Assembly: GCF_003116095.1 (NCBI RefSeq) | Contig: NZ_LGRA01000022.1 | Coordinates: forward strand, 139,516 to 202,760 | DNA from: Azospirillum sp. TSO35-2 | GTDB lineage: Bacteria > Pseudomonadota > Alphaproteobacteria > Azospirillales > Azospirillaceae | Direction: 5' to 3' | DNA length: 63,245 bases | Shown: positions 30,633 through 39,118 of the stretch, in pieces | Position numbering within the stretch: position 1 is the stretch's first letter | Layout of the letters: each line of letters opens with the position of its first letter | Notes under the pieces: generated by a model | Told to the model about the DNA's origin: nothing | The model's database searches: none | What the model saw: the letters and a program-made list of their open reading frames with translations, nothing else | Made by a program: the position numbers and the translations under genes

Positions 30633-32258
30633 TCAGCTGAGCGGGATCGCCACGAAGCGCAGGTCGCCCTTGCGGTCGACCAGCAGCAGGACGGACTTCT
30701 TGCTCTGCTCCTTGGCCTTCTGGACCTTGGCGGTGACGTCCTCCGGCTTGCGGACCTCTTCCTGGCCGACTTCGAGGATGACGTCGCCGGCGCGCAGGCC
30801 CTTTTCGGCGGCGGTGGAGTTGCCGGCCACCTCGGTGACGATCACGCCCTTCATCTCGGGCTTGATCTCGTACTGCTGGCGCAGTTCCGGGGTGATGGTG
30901 GTCAGCTTCATGCCGAGCGTCTCGGTCGGCTTCTGCGCCGGCGCCTTGTCCTTCGGCGGCTGCTTGTCCTCCGGACCGGCGGCGAGCAGGCCCTGCTCTT
31001 CCGCAGCCTCCAACTCGCCGACCTTGACCTGGATGGTCTGCGCCTTGCCCTTGCGCCAGACCTCGACCGGGACGGCCTTCTCGATCGGCGATTCGGCGAC
31101 GACGCGCGGCAGGCGACGCATCTCGTCGATCTCCTTGCCGTCGAACTTGGTCACCACGTCACCGGCCTGGATGCCGGCCTTGGCCGCCGGACCGTCGGTG
31201 GTGACCGAGGCGACCAGCGCGCCCTTGTGGCCGGGCAGGCCCAGGCTCTCGGCGATCTCCGGCGTGACCGCCTGGATGCGGACACCCAGCCAGCCGCGGC
31301 GGGTCTTGCCGTAGTCCTTGAGCTGCGCCACCACCTGCTTGGCCATGTTGGACGGAATGGCGAAGCCGATGCCGACCGACCCGCCCGACGGCGAGAAGAT
31401 CGCGGTGTTGATGCCGATGACCTCGCCGTTCAGGTTGAACATCGGGCCGCCGGAGTTGCCGCGGTTGATCGACGCGTCGGTCTGCAGGAAGTCGTCGTAG
31501 GGGCCCGCGTCGATGTTGCGCTGGCGCGCCGAGATGATGCCGGCGGTGACCGAGCCGCCCAGCCCGAACGGGTTGCCGATCGCCAGCACCCAGTCGCCGA
31601 CGCGCATGGCGTCGCTGTCGCCGAACGGCACGGCGACCAGCGGGTGGCTGGTCTTGATCTTCAGCAGGGCGAGGTCGGTCTTGCTGTCCTTGCCGACCAG
31701 CTCGGCCTTGATGTTGGTGTCGTCCTGCAGGATGACGGTGATCTCGTCGGCGTCCTGGACGACGTGGTTGTTGGTGACCACGTAGCCGTTCTTGGCGTCG
31801 ATGATGAAGCCGGAGCCCAGCGAGGTCGCCTTGCGCTGCGGCTGGTCCTGCTGCTGGCGGTCGAAGAAGTCCCGGAAGAAGTCCTCGAAGGGCGAACCCG
31901 GCGGGAACTGCGGGATCTCCGGCCGCTGGCCCTGCGGACGCTGCTGCTGCTGCGGCGCGTTCTGGCTGGAGGAGATGTTGACCACGGCCGGCAGCAGCTT
32001 TTCGGCCAGATCGGCGAAGCTGCCGTTGGCCGCGCGGCCGGCCGCCACCGGAGCCGGGGCCCCGGACGGGACGGCGGCCTGTGAGGCCGCCTGGGCCTGG
32101 ACCGGAGCCGCAAGGGTGAGGGCGCTTCCGACCGCGACCGACGTCATCCCCCACAGGAGAGCGGCGAACAGGGGCCGGACGCCCGCCTTGCGGCATGGCC
32201 GTCCGAGGGTCGCGACCTCGGCCGCGGCGCCACGCCCAGCGGGTTCGAATTTTGGCAT
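30633..32258 (-). CDS. degP: Periplasmic serine protease/chaperone, Do/DegP family
   Basis: Degrades or refolds misfolded envelope proteins. The 541-residue product has an N-terminal basic region and hydrophobic stretch ending in AAPVQAQA (signal peptide, about 55 residues). A Gln/Pro-rich Q-linker follows, then the trypsin-like domain with the triad His in TNNHVV, Asp in KTDLALLK and Ser in NRGNSGGP. Two PDZ domains follow, beginning near GWLGVRIQ and near LGMKLTTI, each with a carboxylate-binding loop. It lies downstream of hflK-hflC on the same strand with a 230-bp gap containing a hairpin, so it may be partly independently transcribed. A TTG at 32267 is a possible earlier start. Confidence 0.95.
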   Translation of the reverse strand: MPKFEPAGRGAAAEVATLGRPCRKAGVRPLFAALLWGMTSVAVGSALTLAAPVQAQAASQAAVPSGAPAPVAAGRAANGSFADLAEKLLPAVVNISSSQNAPQQQQRPQGQRPEIPQFPPGSPFEDFFRDFFDRQQQDQPQRKATSLGSGFIIDAKNGYVVTNNHVVQDADEITVILQDDTNIKAELVGKDSKTDLALLKIKTSHPLVAVPFGDSDAMRVGDWVLAIGNPFGLGGSVTAGIISARQRNIDAGPYDDFLQTDASINRGNSGGPMFNLNGEVIGINTAIFSPSGGSVGIGFAIPSNMAKQVVAQLKDYGKTRRGWLGVRIQAVTPEIAESLGLPGHKGALVASVTTDGPAAKAGIQAGDVVTKFDGKEIDEMRRLPRVVAESPIEKAVPVEVWRKGKAQTIQVKVGELEAAEEQGLLAAGPEDKQPPKDKAPAQKPTETLGMKLTTITPELRQQYEIKPEMKGVIVTEVAGNSTAAEKGLRAGDVILEVGQEEVRKPEDVTAKVQKAKEQSKKSVLLLVDRKGDLRFVAIPLS

Positions 32259-32427
32259 GCGAATCAACGTACTCTCCCTACCAGACGTCCGGCCGGTTCC
32301 ATGAACGGGAGCGGCCGCCCCAGTGTTGGGCCATGAGTATGGCCGCAAAGTGGCGTTCCGGTCCAGCGAAGGCCGCCGACGACGACGGATCGACACCAAG
32401 GCCGGTGACGCCACCGTCAAAGCTGTA

Positions 32428-32458
32428 GGCCGGGTCGAGACTGGAACTCAACCCGGCC
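32428..32458 (-). terminator. Hairpin downstream of hflC
   Basis: GGCCGGGT (32428-32435) and ACCCGGCC (32451-32458), a perfect 8-bp stem with a 15-base loop. No clear T-tract follows on the minus strand, so it may attenuate rather than stop transcription into degP. Confidence 0.4.
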
Positions 32459-32488
32459 GAACGGTTTAGTGCCGAACGATCGGCCCGG

Positions 32489-33424
32489 TCACTGCGCCGG
32501 AGCCGGCGCCGCTTCCGCTGGCGCCGGAGCCCCGGCCGGCGACCGCGAGGCCGGCGCCGCCTGCGGCCCCGCCCCGTTGAAGTAACGGAAGAACTCGCCG
32601 TTCGGCGACAGCACCATGGTGGTGTCGTTGCCGTTCAGCGCCTTCCGGTAGGCCTCCAGCGAGCGGTAGAAGCCGTAGAACTCCGGATCCAGCGAGGTCG
32701 CCTCGGCGATCAGCTTCAGCGCGGTGTTGTCGCCTTCGCCGCGCAGCACCTGCGCGTCGCGCTGCGCCTCGGCGATGATGACCGTGCGTTCGCGTTCGGC
32801 GCGCGACTTGATCTGCTGCGACTGCTCCTGGCCCTGGGCGCGGGCCTCGGCCGCCTCGCGTTCACGCTCGGAGCGCATGCGGGCGAAGATCGACTGGCTG
32901 GTCTCCTCCGGCAGGTCGGCGCGGCGGATGCGGACGTCGACGATCTCGATGCCGAAGCGCTTGGCCTCGTCGTTCACCTGACCCTTGATGTCGGTCATGA
33001 TGCGGGCGCGTTCGTCCGACAGGACGGCCAGCACCGTGACGTTGCCGAGCACGCGGCGCAGCGCCGAGTTGACGATGGAGTTCAGCCGCGTTTCGGCCAC
33101 CGCCTCGGTCCCGGCGGTCTGGTAGAAGCGCAGCGGGTCGTGGATGCGGTAGCGGGCGAAGGCGTCGACGTCCAGGCGCTTCTGGTCGGCCAGGATCACC
33201 TGCTCCACCGGCGGGTCGAGGTCGAGCACGCGGCGGTCCAGGATGCGCACCTCCTGGATGAAGGGGATCTTGAACTTCAGGCCGGGGTCCTGGATCACCC
33301 GGCGCGGTTCGCCGAACTGAAGGACCAGCGCCTGCTGCGCCTCGTTGACGGTGAACAGCGACGACGAGACGATGATGCCGAGCGCGACGATGCCGACGCC
33401 GATGGCGATGAGGGTGCGGTTCAT
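32489..33424 (-). CDS. hflC: HflC, SPFH-domain regulator of FtsH protease
   Basis: A membrane-anchored subunit of the HflKC complex that surrounds FtsH and modulates membrane-protein turnover. The 311-residue protein has an N-terminal transmembrane segment (LIAIGVGIVALGIIVSSSLF), the SPFH/Band 7 core (VNEAQQALVLQFGEPRRVI, PGLKFKIPFI, LDLDPP) and a helical, Ala/Glu-rich region from 180 to 250. The C-terminal tail is Ala/Pro-rich. It starts 13 bp after the hflK stop, so the two are translationally coupled. Confidence 0.96.
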   Translation of the reverse strand: MNRTLIAIGVGIVALGIIVSSSLFTVNEAQQALVLQFGEPRRVIQDPGLKFKIPFIQEVRILDRRVLDLDPPVEQVILADQKRLDVDAFARYRIHDPLRFYQTAGTEAVAETRLNSIVNSALRRVLGNVTVLAVLSDERARIMTDIKGQVNDEAKRFGIEIVDVRIRRADLPEETSQSIFARMRSEREREAAEARAQGQEQSQQIKSRAERERTVIIAEAQRDAQVLRGEGDNTALKLIAEATSLDPEFYGFYRSLEAYRKALNGNDTTMVLSPNGEFFRYFNGAGPQAAPASRSPAGAPAPAEAAPAPAQ

Positions 33425-33437
33425 GATGCGTGCCTCC

Positions 33438-34697
33438 TCACTGGCCGGACTGCGACAGGGATTGCGACAGCGGCTGTGTCTGCGTCCCGCCGCGCGACCC
33501 CGATGACGAGCCCGCCGGTGCTCCCGACGTCGGGCCGCCCGGCTGCGCCGGACGCGGCGCCGGGGCGGCGTTGGCCGGGGCGTGCGGGGCGATCTGGTTC
33601 AGCGGCAGATAGGGCACGACGTTCTGCGCCGAGCCATCGACGATGATCTTGCTCCGGCCGCGGAGGATCTCCTCCATCGTTTCCAGATACATGCGGCGCG
33701 CCGTCACGTCCTTGGCCAGGGCATAGGCCTCGTACACCTTGCGGAAGCGCTGGGCCTCACCCTGGGCCAGGCTGACCACCTGCTCGCGGTAGGCCGACGC
33801 CTCCTGCACCAGCCGTTCGGTCTCGCCGCGGGCGCGCGGGATGATGTCGTTGCGGTAGGCCTCCGCCTCGTTGCGGGCGCGTTCGCGGTCGGCGCGGGCA
33901 CGCTGCACGTCGTTGAAGGCGTCGATGACCGGCTGCGGCGGGTCGGCCTTCTGCAACTGCACCTGGGTGATCTCGATGCCGGCCTGATACTCGTCCAGCA
34001 TGGTCTGGAGCAGCTGGCGGGTCGAGGTTTCGATCTGCTGGCGTGCCTCGGTCAGGGCCGGCTGCAGGTCGGTGCGGCCGATCACCTCGCGCATCGCGCT
34101 CTCGGCCGCCTTCTTCACCGTCACTTCCGGCTCGCGGATCTTGAACAGGAAGTTGCCGGCGTCCTTGATCACCCAGAAGACGGTGAAGTCGATGTCGATG
34201 ATGTTCTCGTCGCCGGTCAGCATCAGCGACTCGTCCGGCACGTCGCGGTCGTTGCGACCGCCGCCGACGGCCGAGCGGTAGCCGACCTCGATCCGGTTGA
34301 CGCGCGTCACCTTGGGCAGCAGCACCGTTTCGATCGGCGACGGCAGGCGATAGCGCAGGCCGGGCTGTTCGGTGCGGGTCCATTGGCCGAAGCGCATGAC
34401 CACGCCCTGCTCGTCCGCCTCGACCCGGTAGATGCCGCTGGCCAGCCAGATCAGCGCCAGCACGCCGACGACCAGCGCCGCGCCGCGCCCGCTGCCGACG
34501 CCGCCGGGCATGGCGCGCCGAAGACGGTCCTGGCTCCGCCGCAGAAGATCCTCAAGGTCGGGAGGCTGCGGACCGCCGCCGCCCCCATTGCCCCCCCCGC
34601 CCGAGGGACGTCCCCACGGGGTACCCGGGCCGTTGTTGCCCGGCGGGGGACCCCAGGGGCCGCCACCGCCACCCCCGCCCTGATTGTTCCACGGCAT
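33438..34697 (-). CDS. hflK: HflK, SPFH-domain regulator of FtsH protease
   Basis: Partner of HflC in the FtsH-associated membrane complex. The 419-residue protein opens with a Gly/Pro/Asn-rich cytosolic region (MPWNNQGGGGGGG, then PWGPPPG), followed by the transmembrane segment ALVVGVLALIWLASGIY near residue 80. The Band 7 core shows VEADEQGVVMRFGQW and PGLRYRLPSPIE; the C-terminal coiled coil has EAEAYRNDIIPRARGE. The Ser/Gln-rich tail is long. The ATG at 34697 matches the family N-terminus; an upstream in-frame extension would run into the apbC promoter region. First gene of the hflK-hflC-(degP) cluster, divergent from apbC. Confidence 0.96.
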   Translation of the reverse strand: MPWNNQGGGGGGGPWGPPPGNNGPGTPWGRPSGGGGNGGGGGPQPPDLEDLLRRSQDRLRRAMPGGVGSGRGAALVVGVLALIWLASGIYRVEADEQGVVMRFGQWTRTEQPGLRYRLPSPIETVLLPKVTRVNRIEVGYRSAVGGGRNDRDVPDESLMLTGDENIIDIDFTVFWVIKDAGNFLFKIREPEVTVKKAAESAMREVIGRTDLQPALTEARQQIETSTRQLLQTMLDEYQAGIEITQVQLQKADPPQPVIDAFNDVQRARADRERARNEAEAYRNDIIPRARGETERLVQEASAYREQVVSLAQGEAQRFRKVYEAYALAKDVTARRMYLETMEEILRGRSKIIVDGSAQNVVPYLPLNQIAPHAPANAAPAPRPAQPGGPTSGAPAGSSSGSRGGTQTQPLSQSLSQSGQ

Positions 34698-34869
34698 ACG
34701 CGTCTGTCCCCCTTCTGCGATTCGTCCCACAGGGCGGAACGGCGAGGCCGGGCGGCCCTGCGTCCCTTTACCAACCTCGTCCGTCGGTCCTATAGTCCCC
34801 CATACCCTTCGGCAAGGATTCCACCAACGGATATCCGCCAATATCGGGAAGATAGCGGAGTTTTCAACC

Positions 34870-36024
34870 ATGGCGCAGATCAGCGAAGCTCAAGTCATGC
34901 AGGCGCTGAAGACCGTCATCGACCCGGACCGGGGCGCTGACATCGTCAGTCTGGGCATGTTGTCGGGCCTCGTGGTGCGCGACGGGCATGTCGCTTTTTC
35001 CATCGAGGTGGACCCCAAGCGCGGGGCCCAGGCCGAACCGGTCCGCCACGCGGCGGAGAAGGCGGTCGACGCCCTGCCCGGCGTCCTGTCGGTCACCGCG
35101 GTGCTGACCGCCCACCGCGCCGCGCCGCAGGCGGCGGCGCAGGGACAGGGGCACGGCCATGATCACGGCCACGGCCACTCCCATGGCCAACCCCAGGGGG
35201 GCGCCGCCCAGCAGCAGAAGCCGCTGGTCCCCGGCGTGAAGGCGATCGTCGCGGTGGCGTCCGGCAAGGGCGGCGTGGGCAAGTCGACCACGTCGGTCAA
35301 CCTGGCGCTGGCGCTGGCCGCCAACGGGCTGAAGGTCGGGCTGCTCGACGCCGACATCTACGGCCCGTCGATGCCGCGCATGATGGGCATCTCCGGCCGC
35401 CCCAACAGCCCCGACGGCAAGCGGCTGGAGCCGATGGAGAATTACGGCATCAAGGTGATGTCGATGGGCTTCCTGGTCGCCGAGGACACGCCGATGATCT
35501 GGCGCGGGCCGATGGTGATGAGCGCGCTGCAGCAGATGCTGCGCGACGTCAACTGGGGCACCCTCGACATCCTGGTCGTCGACATGCCGCCGGGCACCGG
35601 CGACGCCCAGCTGACCATGGCGCAGCAGGTGCCGCTGGCCGGCGCGGTCATCGTCTCGACCCCGCAGGACATCGCCCTGCTCGACGCCCGCAAGGGGCTG
35701 AACATGTTCCGCCGCGTCGATGTCCCGGTGTTGGGCATCATCGAGAACATGAGCTATTTCTGCTGCCCCAACTGCGGCCACCGCACCGACATCTTCAGCC
35801 ACGGCGGCGCCCGCAAGGAGGCCGACGATCTGGGCATGGAGTTCCTGGGCGAAATCCCGCTGCACCTGTCGATCCGCGAGACGTCCGACCAGGGCCGGCC
35901 GATCGTCGTGTCGCAGCCGGAGTCGGAGCACGCCAAGGTCTACCGCGGCATTGCGACGCGCCTGTGGGAAAAGATCGGCGGCGGCACCGGCGGCCGGGCG
36001 GCGCCGCGGATCGTGGTGGAGTGA
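34870..36024 (+). CDS. apbC: Mrp/ApbC/NBP35-family Fe-S cluster carrier with His-rich linker
   Basis: A cytosolic P-loop ATPase that carries and transfers 4Fe-4S clusters. The 384 residues comprise an N-terminal MIP18/DUF59 domain (about 1-80, VIDPDRGADIVSLGM), a linker with GHGHDHGHGHSHG (about 97-110), and the deviant Walker A ATPase: SGKGGVGKSTTSVNLA, LLDADIYGPS, VDMPPGTGD. The cluster-ligating CxxC is in YFCCPNCGH. The His-rich linker, with at least six histidines in 14 residues, is not part of the core family and could bind metal. It is divergent from hflK with 172 bp between starts, and runs convergently into the YegD-like gene across a repeat block. Confidence 0.95.
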   Translation: MAQISEAQVMQALKTVIDPDRGADIVSLGMLSGLVVRDGHVAFSIEVDPKRGAQAEPVRHAAEKAVDALPGVLSVTAVLTAHRAAPQAAAQGQGHGHDHGHGHSHGQPQGGAAQQQKPLVPGVKAIVAVASGKGGVGKSTTSVNLALALAANGLKVGLLDADIYGPSMPRMMGISGRPNSPDGKRLEPMENYGIKVMSMGFLVAEDTPMIWRGPMVMSALQQMLRDVNWGTLDILVVDMPPGTGDAQLTMAQQVPLAGAVIVSTPQDIALLDARKGLNMFRRVDVPVLGIIENMSYFCCPNCGHRTDIFSHGGARKEADDLGMEFLGEIPLHLSIRETSDQGRPIVVSQPESEHAKVYRGIATRLWEKIGGGTGGRAAPRIVVE

Positions 36025-36045
36025 GGGTGCTGGGGGTGGGGGGCA

Positions 36046-36212
36046 TGCCCCCTCCCCATCCCTCCCCCGCTCTCGCGGGAGAGGGGGCAGGAGCTTTGCG
36101 GGAGTTCAGCGGAGTTCCCTCCCCCGCTCTCGCGGGAGAGGGGGCAGGAGCTTTGCGGGAGTTCAGCGGAGTTCCCTCTCCCGCGAGAGCGGGGGAGGGT
36201 TAGGGAGGGGGC
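36046..36212. repeat. REP/BIME-like block: two 57-bp tandem units plus an inverted third
   Basis: Between convergent apbC and the YegD-like gene. A 57-bp unit starting CCCCCGCTCTCGCGGGAGAG occurs at 36064 and again at 36121, identical by eye. Each copy contains a stem CTCTC-GCGG-GAGAG extended by C5/G4. A third palindrome (CTCTCCCGCGAGAG near 36176) is in reverse orientation. The outer ends, TGCCCCCTCCCCATC (from 36046) and GGGAGGGGGCA (to 36212), are themselves inverted. Head-to-tail plus inverted palindromes between convergent stops is the typical position of REP/BIME elements. Confidence 0.8.
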
Positions 36213-36230
36213 ACCCGCGCAAACACCCCC

Positions 36231-37481
36231 TCAGCCATAGCGCCGCTGCGCCTCCACCGTCAGCCCCAGGCCGACGGAGCCGAAGATGTTGCCCTCGACC
36301 ACCCGGGCATCCGGCGCCTCGGCGAGGATCGCGGCGCGGACCTGGGGCAGCAGGGTGGAACCGCCGGTCAGGAACACCGCATCGATGCGGTCGGCCGTCA
36401 CCCCGGCGTCGGCCAGACACTCCCGGATGCGGGTGCCGATGCGGGCGGCCAGCGAGCCGGTGGCGCGGTTCAGCGCCGGGCGGTCGACCGCCAGCGCCAG
36501 CGCGCCGTCGCCCCAATCCAGACCCAGCTCCGCGCTCTCGTGGTCGGACAGCGCGATCTTGGTGCGCTCCACCGCCATCGCCAGCGCGTGGCCCTGGCGG
36601 TGCTCGACGACGCCGATCAGCCGGTCGATCTTCTCCGGCTCGGCGGAATCGCGCTGGAGGCGCTCCAGCTCGGCCATCGCCTTGGCGGTGTAGAGGAAGT
36701 TGATCTTCGACCAGGTCGCCAGATCGAAATAGAGGCTCTTGGGCGCCAGCAGGCCGGCGCGCTTCATCGCGCTGCCGTGGCCGAGTTCCGGCATGGCGGT
36801 GGCGAGGCTGAGGTCGCGGTCGAAATCGGTGCCGCCGACGCGGATGCCGTCGTTGGCCAGGATGTCGCCGGCGCGGTCGGGCTTGCCGCGGCGGTCCGGC
36901 CCGATGCGCACCACCGAGAAGTCCGAGGTGCCGCCGCCGATGTCGGCGATCAGCGCCAGTTCCTCCCCCGCCACCTGCTGCTCGTAGTCGAGCGCCGCGG
37001 CGATCGGCTCGAACTGGAAGGAGACGTGGCGGAAGCCGGCGGCGCGGGCGATGGCGCCCAGCGTCTCTTCCGCCGCGGCGTCGCCGGCCGGGTCGCCGTC
37101 GACGAAATGCACCGGGCGGCCGACCACGACGTCGCCCAGCTCGCGCCCCAGCGCCTGCTCGGCCCGCGCCTTGACCCGGTCGAGGAAGGTGCCGATCACG
37201 GCGCGGAAGCTGATGCGGCCCTTGCGCAGCGCGGTGTCGGCGTCGATCAGGTCGGTGCCGAGCATCGACTTGATCGAGCGCATCAGCCGCCCCTCGACGC
37301 CCGAGACGTAGCCGTCGATGGCGCCCTGGCCGATGGTCACCCGGTCGGTCTCGAAATCGAAGAACACCGCGGTCGGCAGCGTCGTGCGCGCGCCGTCGAG
37401 CGCCAGCAGCCGGAAGCCGCCGGCATCCTGCACGCCCAGCGTCGTGTTCGAGGTGCCGAAATCGAGTCCGCACGCCGTCAT
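36231..37481 (-). CDS. yegD: YegD-like Hsp70-family protein
   Basis: An actin/Hsp70-fold ATPase of 416 residues without the DnaK substrate-binding domain. Nucleotide-binding motifs: GLDFGTSNTTLGV (phosphate 1), ALIADIGGGTSDFSVV (phosphate 2), and VFLTGGSTLLPQVR (adenosine). The block SIKSMLGTDL near residue 68 is typical of YegD. It is a proposed chaperone-like ATPase of unknown client. The gene stands alone. Its ATG at 37481 fits the N-terminal strand MTACGLDFGTSN. Convergent with apbC across a repeat array. Confidence 0.92.
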   Translation of the reverse strand: MTACGLDFGTSNTTLGVQDAGGFRLLALDGARTTLPTAVFFDFETDRVTIGQGAIDGYVSGVEGRLMRSIKSMLGTDLIDADTALRKGRISFRAVIGTFLDRVKARAEQALGRELGDVVVGRPVHFVDGDPAGDAAAEETLGAIARAAGFRHVSFQFEPIAAALDYEQQVAGEELALIADIGGGTSDFSVVRIGPDRRGKPDRAGDILANDGIRVGGTDFDRDLSLATAMPELGHGSAMKRAGLLAPKSLYFDLATWSKINFLYTAKAMAELERLQRDSAEPEKIDRLIGVVEHRQGHALAMAVERTKIALSDHESAELGLDWGDGALALAVDRPALNRATGSLAARIGTRIRECLADAGVTADRIDAVFLTGGSTLLPQVRAAILAEAPDARVVEGNIFGSVGLGLTVEAQRRYG

Positions 37482-37605
37482 GTCCCGCCTCCTGCCCGGA
37501 TGTCCGGCGACGGGGCCATCCGCCGCACCGGAAAAGGGGCGAGCCTATAACGGCTCCCGCCCGCCGGATCAAGCGGGCGTTGGCATGAGGTGCGGGCGCC
37601 GACCG

Positions 37606-38589
37606 TCACGGATGCCGCACGGCGCCTCCGCCCAGCGGGCGGCTGGCCAGCAGCACCGGCAGCAGGAACAGCGTCAGGTTGGTCCAGGAGAACCCGCGCT
37701 TCGGCTTGGGCGTCCGCCAGCCGCCGCTGGTGCCCTGGTGCTCCGGCATGGTGGCCAGCACGCCGCCGGAGGTCGCCGGGGCCGAGCGGTTGGTGAACAT
37801 GTCGCGCTCGATGGTGTGGGCGATGGCGCGCTCCACCAGGGACGGCGCCATGGCGTTGCCGACGGCGGCCAGCCGCCCCTCCGCCCCGACGAAGACCTCG
37901 CGCTGCGGGCTGTGGACCAGCGCCAGGATGGCGGCGGCGACCTCCTCCGGCGGGTGGACCGGGTTCATCGGCTTGACCGCGCGGCCGGTGTAGTTGGCGG
38001 CGTGCTGCCACAGCGGGGTGTCGATGGCGGCGGGCAGCACCATGCTGACATGGATGCCCGGCTCGTCCACCAGCTCCTGCCGCAGCGATTCGGTGAAGCC
38101 GCGCACCGCGAACTTGGCCGCGGCGTAGGCGGTGGCGTAGCGCTGGCCGATGGTGGCGACCATCGAGGCGTTGTTGATGATGATGCCCTCGCCACGGTCG
38201 AGGAAATGCGGCAGCACCGCGCGGCAGCCATGGACCGTGCCGAAGAAATCGGTGCGCACCACCTGCTCGAACACGTCGTCGGGGGTGTCCTCGAAGCGGC
38301 CGAGCGCCAGGACGCCGGCGTTGTTGATCCAGATGTCGATGCCGCCGAAGGCGTCGATCGCGCGGTCGGCCAGGGCCTGCATGGCGCGCTGGTCGGTGAC
38401 GTCGGTCGGCACCACCATCGCCCGCCCGCCGGCCTCCACGCACTCCTCCGCCACCTCGTGCAGCGCCGCCATGCGGCGGGCGGCCAGCACCACCGCCGCG
38501 CCCTGGCGCGCGAACTCCAGCGCGGTCGCGCGGCCGATGCCGCTGGACGCCCCCGTGATGACCACCACCTTGTCGAGCCGCTTCGCCAT
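37606..38589 (-). CDS. Short-chain dehydrogenase/reductase with C-terminal extension
   Basis: A 327-residue classical SDR. Cofactor loop: ITGASSGIGRATALEFARQG; strand 4: WINNAGVLALG; catalytic Ser in NNASMV and YAAAK for the Tyr/Lys pair. The arginine pair after strand 2 (AARRM) suggests NADPH. Beyond the usual 250 residues there is a tail with a hydrophobic segment (NLTLFLLPVLLASRPLGGGA) that may anchor it to the membrane. Such SDRs in this class are often annotated as ketoreductases; the substrate is unknown. Divergent from the tusA-like gene. The ATG at 38589 begins at the expected strand 1. Confidence 0.93.
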   Translation of the reverse strand: MAKRLDKVVVITGASSGIGRATALEFARQGAAVVLAARRMAALHEVAEECVEAGGRAMVVPTDVTDQRAMQALADRAIDAFGGIDIWINNAGVLALGRFEDTPDDVFEQVVRTDFFGTVHGCRAVLPHFLDRGEGIIINNASMVATIGQRYATAYAAAKFAVRGFTESLRQELVDEPGIHVSMVLPAAIDTPLWQHAANYTGRAVKPMNPVHPPEEVAAAILALVHSPQREVFVGAEGRLAAVGNAMAPSLVERAIAHTIERDMFTNRSAPATSGGVLATMPEHQGTSGGWRTPKPKRGFSWTNLTLFLLPVLLASRPLGGGAVRHP

Positions 38590-38794
38590 GACCGCTGTCC
38601 TTTCGTCGAAATTCCACCGTCTTGCGCCGGACAACAGCGCGGGCGGCTGAAGATCGCGCCTTCCGGCCCGGTCGCAGCCACCGGGGTGCGGCATGACAGG
38701 GCCGGCGGAGGCCGGGGTGGAGAAGCGGCGGTGAACCGGCTACAGTCATAGCGCCAGTGTGGTCTTCATCCTCAACCAGTACGGAGCGGGCGCG

Positions 38795-39037
38795 GTGCCG
38801 GCGAGAGAGCTTGACGTGACGGGGCTGCATTGCCCGCTGCCGATCCTGCGCACGCGCGCGCTGCTGGACGGCATGGCGCCGGGGGAGGAGCTGGTGGTCT
38901 ACGCCACCGATCCGGCCTCGGTCATCGACTTCCGGCACTTCTGCAACACGACCGACAACGCGCTGCTGTCGCACGAGACACGGCCGGACGAGACCCACAC
39001 GGCCGTGTTCGTCTACCACATCCGCCGCGGCGGCTGA
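38795..39037 (+). CDS. tusA: TusA/SirA-family sulfur carrier protein
   Basis: An 80-residue sulfur-relay protein. It carries the TusA signature with the active cysteine at position 13 (TGLHCPLPILRTR, a CPxP motif). The rest matches the two-layer alpha/beta fold: GEELVVYATDPASVIDF and HTAVFVYHIRR. TusA takes persulfide from IscS and passes it to tRNA thiolation, Moco or other sulfur pathways. The GTG at 38795 is chosen because GGAGCGGG lies seven bases upstream and gives the family N-terminus; a GTG at 38759 would add 12 residues. It starts a cluster of three genes in the same direction with gaps of 81 and 39 bp. Confidence 0.92.
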   Translation: MPARELDVTGLHCPLPILRTRALLDGMAPGEELVVYATDPASVIDFRHFCNTTDNALLSHETRPDETHTAVFVYHIRRGG

Positions 39038-39118
39038 GGCGCCCCCTCCCCCACCGTTCCCGCTTGCCGCCCCCCCTGTCGTCCCAGGGGCTGTTCCCCG
39101 CGCGAAAGGACCATGGTC

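Noticed and set aside
36046..36212. CRISPR-like array
   Set aside because: The repeated 57-bp units have no unique spacers, the third copy is inverted and each unit is a palindrome; this fits a REP/BIME element, and no cas genes are present.
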